Position numbers and translations under genes: made by a program. Below the pieces are notes generated by a model. That model saw only the letters and a program-made list of their open reading frames with translations. It ran no database searches and was not told the DNA's origin. Of a DNA stretch of 64,000 nucleotides, positions 55,080 to 62,440 are shown piece by piece. This DNA is from an uncultured Clostridia bacterium (GTDB lineage Bacteria; Bacillota; Clostridia; Christensenellales; Aristaeellaceae): positions 1 to 64,000 of the forward strand of contig CAKTTL010000002.1 in the NCBI GenBank assembly GCA_934615235.1. Direction: 5' to 3'. How positions within the stretch are numbered: the stretch's first letter is position 1; every line of letters begins with the position of its first letter.

Positions 55080-55257
55080 AATTTGTTGCTCTGATAATTG
55101 GCGAAAATAAGGAAAGCCATATTCATGCTTGCTTGAAAGTGATAAAAAACAACACGGTAAAACGTAGCAAGTAATGTTGTGAGATCAACAAACTACTTTT
55201 GACGAAAAATCGACTCGTTATCCTTTGAGGTGGATTCAACTTTGCTTTGTTTTGATA

Positions 55258-56052
55258 TTACCTGTCATCATTCAAAAGGCTGTACGCCTTTGGCGAAACG
55301 CCCATCTCGCGCTTGAAAACTCGAATAAAGTAACTGGCGCTGGTAAAGCCGGTCAGATCTGCGACGGCGGCAATGCTCATTTTTTCTTGCTGCAGCAGTT
55401 TTGCGGCTGCTGTTATGCGACATTCTGTTAAACACCGGCCAGGGGTTTGGTGGTAGCGTGTTTGGAACAATTCGCCGAAGCGCCTTTGACTGAGACCGGC
55501 GCAATGCGCCGCATCTGCAATGGAAAGCGTGTTGTCTGCGTAGTTGCGCATCAGATAATCTCTGGCTGAGGCTAATTTGTCGTCGCTGTGCATCGTGGCT
55601 GGATCCGCCAATAAAAACAGATGGGATAAAATCTCGTAAAAACAGGAATAACAGGCATAAGCATCTGCCGAGTGGCCGGATGCCAGGTATTGATTCCAGG
55701 AATCCAACAATTTGAAAAAGGCGCTTTTAATTTGCGGCTGATTGCCGCAATTGTATACGGCCAGATGCAGGTCGAAAGGTTTGATCGTTGTGAAATGGAC
55801 GGCAATACAGCCGCCTTTTATTCCATCCATTTCCATTTCGTGACGCAGTACGCGATAATGATCCGTGCTGTTGGCTACCATGAGCATATCCTTTCCGAAT
55901 GGCAAAAGAGTCCCTCCGCTTTCGTGCATGGAAAGGCCATGCAGCTTATAGGCCAGAAAATGGGAGGTGTCATTCATATCGCGTTCCCAACTTCTGGCGT
56001 GAACACCGAATCGATATACTTTGATGATTTTATCGAGAATAATCCTGTGCAT
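55258..56052 (-). CDS. AraC-family regulator (module B)
   Basis: A 264-residue regulator. The C-terminal 100 residues are an AraC domain (LSIADAAHCAGLSQRRFGELFQTRYH then MSIAAVADLTGFTSASYFIRVFKREMGVSPKAY). The N-terminal 150 residues look like a cupin-type sensing domain (HESGGTLLPFGKDMLMVAN). The start at 56052 is supported by GGAGGGG six bases upstream. It diverges from the second glycyl radical enzyme gene across a 163-base gap and is the likely direct regulator of that gene pair, perhaps in addition to the YesMN system. Confidence 0.88.
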   Translation of the reverse strand: MHRIILDKIIKVYRFGVHARSWERDMNDTSHFLAYKLHGLSMHESGGTLLPFGKDMLMVANSTDHYRVLRHEMEMDGIKGGCIAVHFTTIKPFDLHLAVYNCGNQPQIKSAFFKLLDSWNQYLASGHSADAYACYSCFYEILSHLFLLADPATMHSDDKLASARDYLMRNYADNTLSIADAAHCAGLSQRRFGELFQTRYHQTPGRCLTECRITAAAKLLQQEKMSIAAVADLTGFTSASYFIRVFKREMGVSPKAYSLLNDDR

Positions 56053-56215
56053 TCGTTTCCCCTCCAGCGAATAACAGTATAGCATATTTTGAAATAGTAT
56101 GATAGAAAATTTCCGTATAATGCTATTTTTCTTTATCTTGCGATTTACACTGTGACGCGCCGCTCATACAATTAAAACACCGGATACACATGAGCTGATC
56201 GAAGGAGGAGAGCGT

Positions 56216-58465
56216 ATGAATTTTCAGGCGTTTCAGAAAGAACTGACCCGGTATTATTGGAATGAGGTTGACGATCTGTCGGAGGCGTTTCGCAAGGCTG
56301 CATATGCGTCGCTTGATGAACATTGCATGCCGGAGATGAACGGTTATCAGCGCAAAGCGCTGCAATATAAAACCATCACCGAGATGTGCGAACCCAAGCT
56401 GTTTCATACTTCGCCTTTCTACTATGAGCTTGGCACCATGAGCGCGCATTGCGACGGTGCGGGAGAGTTCCGTGGGCACGTACACGCGGGGAACTGGAAC
56501 TATGAACGGTCAGAACACATGTTTGCCGATCAGGATCCCGAGCTGTTTTCTGTCCGCAATGCGCAGGCAGGTAATTTGCTTTACCTCATCTGCGGGCCTT
56601 ACAGTGACACAAGGCAGCATTTTATTTTCAATTGCAAGCCGCTTTTTAAGGGCGGGCTTAAAATGTTGTATGATAACGCGCAAGAACAGCTTTGCCATGC
56701 AAAAACGGAGGAAGAACACGACTTTCTGAATGCGGCGATTGATGGCCTGCTGTGCATGAAGAAAATTTCTGAGAAATTTGCAGAAGCGGCAAAAGAGAGA
56801 GCGAGAACTGCTTCCAGTCCGGATGAAATTTTCAATCTGGAACGAATTGCTGAAGCGGCAGCCTACACGCCGTGGAACGCACCGCGTACATTTTATGAAG
56901 CGCTGAACCTGCTGGCTTTCTGCCGGACGGTTCCGGGCGCATTGGAGGGCGTTGGATATAACACCTTTGGGCGACCGGATGTTGAATTGCTTCCCTTCTA
57001 TGAAGGCGATCTTGCTGCCGGGAGACTGACAAAGGAAGAGGCGTATGAGCTCATTCAGGCTTTCCTGCTTACATGGGATTGTCATTATGATCATGATATG
57101 AAAATGGTCGGATATGCCGATCATGAACTGGAAAACACGTATACGCTCGGCGGCTGTGACGCGGCAGGAAAGCCGGTCTGGAATGAACTGACCGCAATGT
57201 TCCTGAGGGCGACCAGTCAGCATAAAATTATTTTCCCGAAAATCAAAGTGCGTTTTTCCAGCCAGTCGCCGCGTGAGTTCCTGGATGCGGCGGATCTGGA
57301 TGTGATTCACAGCACGTCTTCCATTCTTTATCAGAATGACGAGGCAACGATTGCCGCACTGGTGCGCGGAGGGGCTTCGCTGGAAGATGCGAGGGATTAT
57401 CTGATTACCGGTTGCTGGGGCTTGCTGACGAACGGGAACAGAATGGACGATCAGGGCAATTATGTAAATATACTCAAGGCATTTGAGATGTCCGTTCACA
57501 ATCGCCAGGATAAAATGCGGGAGTGCAGTCTGTTCTTCCTGCCGTTAGACGGCGCGAAAAGTTTTGAAGACGTATATCGTATTACGGTGGAAAACTGTCG
57601 GATTCTTTTCCGTGAGCGCAACAGAATGACGTTGAAGGGAAAGGGAATCTGGCCGCAGGTGGATCCGCTTCCGCTGACTTCTTCTTCAATGGACGGCTGC
57701 CTGCAGAGCCGTTTGGATTTGACGAACGGCGGGTGCAAATATCATAACGAGAACTATATGCTGGTTGGCTTCCCGAATATCATTGACGCGCTGCTGGCAA
57801 TCAAGACGCTTTGCTTCGATGAGAAAAGGTACGCGCTGGATGAATTTTTAAGCGCGGTGCGCTGCAATTGGGCGGGGCATGAGGAAATGCGTCGCGCAGC
57901 GACCCGCTGTCCCTGCTGGGGAGATGCAAGCGAGGAATCCAATAAACTGGCTGCACGATTCAATCATGATCTGCTTGAACTTGCAGGAGAATTGAAAACG
58001 CTGTGGCCCGGAGGCCGGTGCGACATCGGGCATTGCACGTATACGGAAATTCGCTTCTGGGCAGAAAAAACGCTCGCGACGCCTGACGGCAGGCGCAACG
58101 GTGATTATTTCTCGCAGGGGCTTACGCCTTCCCGCTTACACAGAATTGAAAGCGTAACGGATGTAATAAACAGCCTTGCCGCGCTGGATGGCAGCGAGAT
58201 GGGAGGCAATTCGGTTGTTAACATTATTCTGCCTTCTACCGGAATGACGCTGGATCATTGCGCAGCATTCCTGTATGCATGCGCGCAGAGCGCGATGGGC
58301 TCGCTGCAACTGAACTGCGTTACGAAAGAACAGCTTCTGGACGCGCAGATTCATCCGGAAAAACACCGCGATTTGATCGTTCGCGTATGCGGCTTTTCCG
58401 CACGCTTTACGAGCCTGTCTCCTGAATGGCAGCAGGAGGTGCTTAGTCGCAATTTCTATGATTAA
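56216..58465 (+). CDS. Glycyl radical enzyme with atypical Cys-Trp-Gly active site (module B)
   Basis: A 749-residue PFL-like enzyme. The radical site is IVRVCGFSARF, with Gly726 as the radical position. The loop aligned with the thiyl cysteine reads YLITGCWGLLTNGN, with Cys400 followed by Trp401 and Gly402. Dehydratase-type members have Glu two residues after Cys and PFL has a second Cys; this protein has neither, so its chemistry may differ. It shares little with the module A enzyme beyond the family core (TPDGRRNG, DLIVRVCGF). AAGGAGGAG precedes its ATG. Its activase follows eight bases later. No homologous pathway enzyme adjoins it. Confidence 0.9.
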   Translation: MNFQAFQKELTRYYWNEVDDLSEAFRKAAYASLDEHCMPEMNGYQRKALQYKTITEMCEPKLFHTSPFYYELGTMSAHCDGAGEFRGHVHAGNWNYERSEHMFADQDPELFSVRNAQAGNLLYLICGPYSDTRQHFIFNCKPLFKGGLKMLYDNAQEQLCHAKTEEEHDFLNAAIDGLLCMKKISEKFAEAAKERARTASSPDEIFNLERIAEAAAYTPWNAPRTFYEALNLLAFCRTVPGALEGVGYNTFGRPDVELLPFYEGDLAAGRLTKEEAYELIQAFLLTWDCHYDHDMKMVGYADHELENTYTLGGCDAAGKPVWNELTAMFLRATSQHKIIFPKIKVRFSSQSPREFLDAADLDVIHSTSSILYQNDEATIAALVRGGASLEDARDYLITGCWGLLTNGNRMDDQGNYVNILKAFEMSVHNRQDKMRECSLFFLPLDGAKSFEDVYRITVENCRILFRERNRMTLKGKGIWPQVDPLPLTSSSMDGCLQSRLDLTNGGCKYHNENYMLVGFPNIIDALLAIKTLCFDEKRYALDEFLSAVRCNWAGHEEMRRAATRCPCWGDASEESNKLAARFNHDLLELAGELKTLWPGGRCDIGHCTYTEIRFWAEKTLATPDGRRNGDYFSQGLTPSRLHRIESVTDVINSLAALDGSEMGGNSVVNIILPSTGMTLDHCAAFLYACAQSAMGSLQLNCVTKEQLLDAQIHPEKHRDLIVRVCGFSARFTSLSPEWQQEVLSRNFYD

Positions 58466-58473
58466 GGAGATAT

Positions 58474-59313
58474 ATGCAGATGAAAGGCATGCTCTTCGAT
58501 ATTCAGCGCGCTTCCACTGTGGATGGTCCGGGATTTCGTACTACGGTTTTCTTTAAGGGATGTAACCTCCGCTGTGCATGGTGCCATAATCCGGAAAGTC
58601 AGTCTGCTGTGCCGCAGCTGCTGTTTTATCAGGAGCGCTGCACGCATTGTGGACTTTGCGAACGGGTTTGCCCTTACGGGCTTAGAAAGTGTGATTTGTG
58701 CGGAAAATGTGCGGATGCATGTCCGCAGGAGGCGCGCAGCCTGTGTGGGATGGAATATACAGTAGAGGATGCAATGAAGAAGATTCTGCCGGATCGTCTG
58801 TTCTATCAGACGTCCGGCGGAGGGGCCACTTTCTCGGGCGGCGAGTGTATGCTGCAATTGGGTTTTCTAAAAGAATTGCTTGATTCTTGCAAAAAAGAAA
58901 AAATTCACACTGCAGTGGATACGGCAGGCGCTGTGCCGTGGAGGTCTTTCGAAGAAATTCTGCCGTATACGGATATGTTTCTCTATGATGTAAAGAGCAT
59001 GAATTCTCAGCGTCATAAGGAATATACGGGTGTTGGCAACGAACAGATATTAGAAAACCTGTCGCGCTTGCTGCAGATGCAAAAACGTGTCTGGGTGCGT
59101 GTGCCGATTATTCCGGGGGTAAACGATACGCTGGAGGAGATGCGCGCGCTGCGCGCTTTCCTCCTTGCAAATGGCTATCCGAAAAAAGTGGAGCTTTTGC
59201 CATATCATCGCATGGGCGAAATGAAATGGAAAGCGCTCGGTCAAAAGGCGACGCTTTTCAATCCGCCTTCTGCTGAACAGGTGGATACGCTGCGCAATGC
59301 AGTAAAACCGTAA
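58474..59313 (+). CDS. Glycyl radical enzyme activase, radical SAM (module B)
   Basis: A 279-residue radical-SAM activase with CNLRCAWC (Cys30, 34, 37), and an insert with CTHCGLCERVCP and CDLCGKCADACP clusters. TSGGGATFSGGECMLQ is the SAM-binding glycine motif, with Cys where most have Pro (GGEP). It should install the radical on Gly726 of the preceding enzyme. Two start codons six bases apart both follow AAGGAG; the later one has better spacing. It ends three bases from the stop of the convergent response regulator. Confidence 0.92.
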   Translation: MQMKGMLFDIQRASTVDGPGFRTTVFFKGCNLRCAWCHNPESQSAVPQLLFYQERCTHCGLCERVCPYGLRKCDLCGKCADACPQEARSLCGMEYTVEDAMKKILPDRLFYQTSGGGATFSGGECMLQLGFLKELLDSCKKEKIHTAVDTAGAVPWRSFEEILPYTDMFLYDVKSMNSQRHKEYTGVGNEQILENLSRLLQMQKRVWVRVPIIPGVNDTLEEMRALRAFLLANGYPKKVELLPYHRMGEMKWKALGQKATLFNPPSAEQVDTLRNAVKP

Positions 59314-59316
59314 CAA

Positions 59317-60537
59317 CTAAAGCACGTCAACGGGGGGCGAAACGTAACTGGCCTTGCCTTCGTGAATTTGCTGCGGCGTGTGGCCGGTCATGCGTTTCAC
59401 GTAGCGGTTAAAGTATGAGCGATTGTTGAAGCCCATTGCACAGGCTACATCGCTGCAGGACATGCTTTGAAGCAATCGGCAGATCTGCTGTGTTTTGCGG
59501 CAGGCGATATAGTAGCTGATTTGTAATCCGGTTCGCTTTTGAAACAGCCGGGAGAGATGTCCGGTACTGTAACCGCTGATTAGGGAAAGCGTGCTGATTG
59601 ATAAATCCATGTTCAGGTGCTGGTCGATATAACGTAGAACCGTGTCGACAGGATCCGCAAACGTCGTTTCTTCCTTGCCGGTGAGTATGCGAATAAAGCC
59701 CTCGCCGGTTTCTTCTTCAATTTTGCCGCGCATCCGCGCGGAAAGTGTACCGACGCTTGTCTGAGCGGGAGAGAAATAAGCGACGATCAGTGGCGTACGC
59801 GAAAGAAGATCGCTGTTTTCCTGCGCCAGTTCCAATGCACCCAGCATTGAGGCTGCGGAGGACAGAGGCAAAGCGAGACACCAGAATATGTTGCCGGCAA
59901 CACAGGAGCCGAGCACATGGGCATGCGGACTCAGCTGTGCCTGCACAGAGAGAGCGAGCTTTTCATTTTCTGCAGGATCTGTTCCTGCACGTCCAGCAAT
60001 GAGCCAGATTTCCGCTGAGGATTCAGACACGCCCATCAGCGCCAACAGCTTTTTCTCGCGTTGCGGATCCTTGTCCAGCGAAATCAACGTCAGAAGAAGC
60101 TCGGCGTTGATTTCATGCTGCATTATTCGGTCGGGCAAATCCAACCTGTTTTTCTGTGCGTCGATGAGGTGGACAGCCTTTTCAACAGCCTCTAAAAGCT
60201 TCTCATCATTTTCTGTTTTCAGGACGAAACCGGCTACGTTCAAATCGAGCGCGCGATAAGCGTATTCGAAACTGTCGTATGCCGTCAGCATAATCACCTG
60301 ACATTGCGGCCAGAGCACGCGAATGCGCGTCACAAGCTCGAGACCGTCCATGCCGCCCATGCGGATGTCAGAAATCAGCAGGTCGATACGATCGTTTTGC
60401 GCAAGCGCCAGGGCTTCCTCGCCGGAAAAAGCGCGGCAAACATCCATATTCCAACGGGATTGGCATTGAAGAAGCGCAGCAACGGAATTTGCGATAAACG
60501 TTTCATCATCTACGACAAGGGCGCGATATAAATGCAT
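59317..60537 (-). CDS. YesN-type response regulator with AraC output domain (module B)
   Basis: A 406-residue regulator. The receiver shows ALVVDDETFIANSV, phospho-acceptor Asp in LLISDIRMGGMDGLEL, IMLTAYDSF and FVLKTEN. The AraC domain at the end has LSISTLSLISGYSTGHLSRLFQKRTG and CSDVACAMGFNNRSYFNRYVKRMTGHTP. It is related to the module A regulator but strongly diverged, so each probably reads its own operator. It follows its kinase by 11 bases and is convergent with the module B enzyme genes. Confidence 0.92.
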   Translation of the reverse strand: MHLYRALVVDDETFIANSVAALLQCQSRWNMDVCRAFSGEEALALAQNDRIDLLISDIRMGGMDGLELVTRIRVLWPQCQVIMLTAYDSFEYAYRALDLNVAGFVLKTENDEKLLEAVEKAVHLIDAQKNRLDLPDRIMQHEINAELLLTLISLDKDPQREKKLLALMGVSESSAEIWLIAGRAGTDPAENEKLALSVQAQLSPHAHVLGSCVAGNIFWCLALPLSSAASMLGALELAQENSDLLSRTPLIVAYFSPAQTSVGTLSARMRGKIEEETGEGFIRILTGKEETTFADPVDTVLRYIDQHLNMDLSISTLSLISGYSTGHLSRLFQKRTGLQISYYIACRKTQQICRLLQSMSCSDVACAMGFNNRSYFNRYVKRMTGHTPQQIHEGKASYVSPPVDVL

Positions 60538-60548
60538 GTTCTTTCCTC

Positions 60549-62222
60549 CTAACGCGGCAGAAGCATCAGTACGCAGAGCCCGCCGAGGTCGCTTGGAAGC
60601 AGTTTCAGGCCGAAGGGACTTCCGTATTTCAAACGGATTCGCCGGTGAATATTTTTCAGCCCGGTGGTTTCTTCGTCAGGGGTTACGTCCAGATTCGTTG
60701 CCAGCACATCTGCGGGAGACTGTACGGCGCTGTTTTCAAACTTGAGCAGAATTGTATCTTCATTGAGCTGCGTGCTGAAACGGATGCGCATTCCATCCGA
60801 CATCCCCTGAAAACCGTGCGTAAACGCATTTTCGACGATCGGTTGAAAAATCAGCCTTGGAACGCGCATGCACAGCGCTTCTTGCGGCCAGGGCGCGATA
60901 TCGAGCTCCAATCGCTCTTCCCAGCGCAGCTTTTGCAGGTTCAGATAATTGAGCATGTGCTCATATTCCGAAGAAACGGGAACAGTTTCCTGGCCGGAGC
61001 GGGTGATATACCGGAAGTAACCTCCCAGGTATTGACACACTTCCGCAGCGGCGTCCGTTTCTTCATCCTGTACAAGCCGCTCCAGCATGTAAAAGGTGTT
61101 GTATAGAAAATGCGGATTGATCTGCGATTGCAGCTGCTTGAATTCAATTTGCTGAGCGCGGTTTTGCTGTTCAACAAGACGCTGAGTGGTTTCATCCAGG
61201 TGCTCGGTCAATTCCTGGAAACCGCGAATCAGCCGGCTCATCTCTTCAGGCCCCTGCTGTGCAAGCTCGGGGCGCACATTGCCGCTGCGAACCTGTTCGA
61301 ATGCATCCAGCAATGCCTTTACCGGGCGCTGAACCTGACCGCGCGCGAGCGCGGCATATCCAATAAAGAATGGAATGCAGAGGAGAAAATACAGAATCAG
61401 CAGACGGGAAAAATTCCGTACATCCGTCAGCAAGATGCTGTTGGGGACAAAGTTGACAAAGCCTAATCCGTTCGGGTTGCCGGCGTAAAAGACATGATAC
61501 TTTATGTTTTCCAACGTCGCCCGATTATCGCTGTTTTCCCGAAGCCACTGCGCGCCCGGCTGCCAGCCGCCGATGCATTGCCCTCGATATGTCAGCACGC
61601 ATTCGCCTGCGAAAACTCTTTGACTGATGGACGCGCAAAGCGCGTTGAGGGAAAGCGTCGCTTCACAATATGCCAGAGGCTCCTTTTCGCCGGGGAGAAT
61701 GTTTGGATAGCCGAGTATCAGCGTCAGTTTGCCGTCGCGCATTCCGAGCAGGTTGCCGTGCCTGGAGCTCCAGCTGGCGCGCAGATCTTCCCAAAAGGCT
61801 TCGCTGAGCTTATCGGTATACGTGTTTTCAGAAATTAAGACGTTCAGAGAAGGGTGGAACAGGCAAATCTGGGCGACTGAGTCGCAACCCAGCCGTGCCC
61901 ATTGCAGTTCTTTCATAATTGCGCGTGCGGAAATCCAATAGGAGTAATCATTAGGGGTATGCGTGCCCAACAGGGCGGTTGCTTTCGTATTGTCGCTGTA
62001 TAACAGGGAGTGCAGCGTCTGCAGCGTAAGGTCGTATTGCTCGGAAAGGTAAACCGCTGCGCTTTGCGCAGTCTGTTCGGCTTTGGAAAGCACGGCGCGA
62101 TTCGTGTGCGCAGCCCCGCGCAGCAGAATGAAGCCGCCGAAAGCCTGTACCGGGACCATTACAGCAAAGAAGATGATCAACATCTGTCGGTAGAGGCTGC
62201 CCTGACGGCGAAAGCGTTTCAT
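60549..62222 (-). CDS. YesM-type sensor histidine kinase (module B)
   Basis: A 557-residue membrane kinase with helices near residues 12-32 and 260-280, an extracellular sensing domain between them, a HAMP region (PVKALLDAFEQVRSGNV), the His box QSQINPHFLYNTFYMLERL and the N box VPRLIFQPIVENAFTHGF. The G box LPSDLGGLCVLML closes the ATPase domain. It is the partner of the response regulator downstream. It diverges from the second solute-binding protein gene, as in module A, so sensing and uptake are again paired. Confidence 0.92.
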   Translation of the reverse strand: MKRFRRQGSLYRQMLIIFFAVMVPVQAFGGFILLRGAAHTNRAVLSKAEQTAQSAAVYLSEQYDLTLQTLHSLLYSDNTKATALLGTHTPNDYSYWISARAIMKELQWARLGCDSVAQICLFHPSLNVLISENTYTDKLSEAFWEDLRASWSSRHGNLLGMRDGKLTLILGYPNILPGEKEPLAYCEATLSLNALCASISQRVFAGECVLTYRGQCIGGWQPGAQWLRENSDNRATLENIKYHVFYAGNPNGLGFVNFVPNSILLTDVRNFSRLLILYFLLCIPFFIGYAALARGQVQRPVKALLDAFEQVRSGNVRPELAQQGPEEMSRLIRGFQELTEHLDETTQRLVEQQNRAQQIEFKQLQSQINPHFLYNTFYMLERLVQDEETDAAAEVCQYLGGYFRYITRSGQETVPVSSEYEHMLNYLNLQKLRWEERLELDIAPWPQEALCMRVPRLIFQPIVENAFTHGFQGMSDGMRIRFSTQLNEDTILLKFENSAVQSPADVLATNLDVTPDEETTGLKNIHRRIRLKYGSPFGLKLLPSDLGGLCVLMLLPR

Positions 62223-62322
62223 TGCGACAATCCCTTCGTTTCATCGTATTGCAGGATTTTTACATGAGTTAGTATAACAGACTAAAAAAGCAGCCGCAAG
62301 GCGCGGAGATGGCAAAACGCCA

Positions 62323-62360
62323 AAATGCTTGAAAAGTGAAACGCAAATGCTGGAAAAGTG
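62323..62360. promoter_or_regulatory. Candidate YesN binding site: 22-bp spaced direct repeat
   Basis: AAATGCTTGAAAAGTG and AAATGCTGGAAAAGTG differ at one base and start exactly 22 bases apart, about 80 bases before the second solute-binding protein gene. The layout mirrors the repeat in module A, but the sequence differs, in line with separate regulators. Confidence 0.6.
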
Positions 62361-62440
62361 CAATGGCGAATCCTGTAAACTTTGATACAATGGCATAAAG
62401 GCCGCAAGCGGCTAAACAAAAACAAGGGAGGAACCTTACC

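Noticed and set aside
55195..55225. Further MITE fragment (GACGAAAAATCGACTCG)
   Set aside because: The match is about 17 bases with mismatches and no terminal repeat, too short to support.
52036..58465. Microcompartment-associated glycyl radical locus
   Set aside because: No shell proteins, aldehyde or alcohol dehydrogenase with targeting tails, or phosphotransacylase occur nearby.
44589..62222. Recent tandem duplication of one YesMN-enzyme module
   Set aside because: The kinases, regulators, radical enzymes and activases differ throughout, in length and in key motifs. The modules are related in design but not recently copied.
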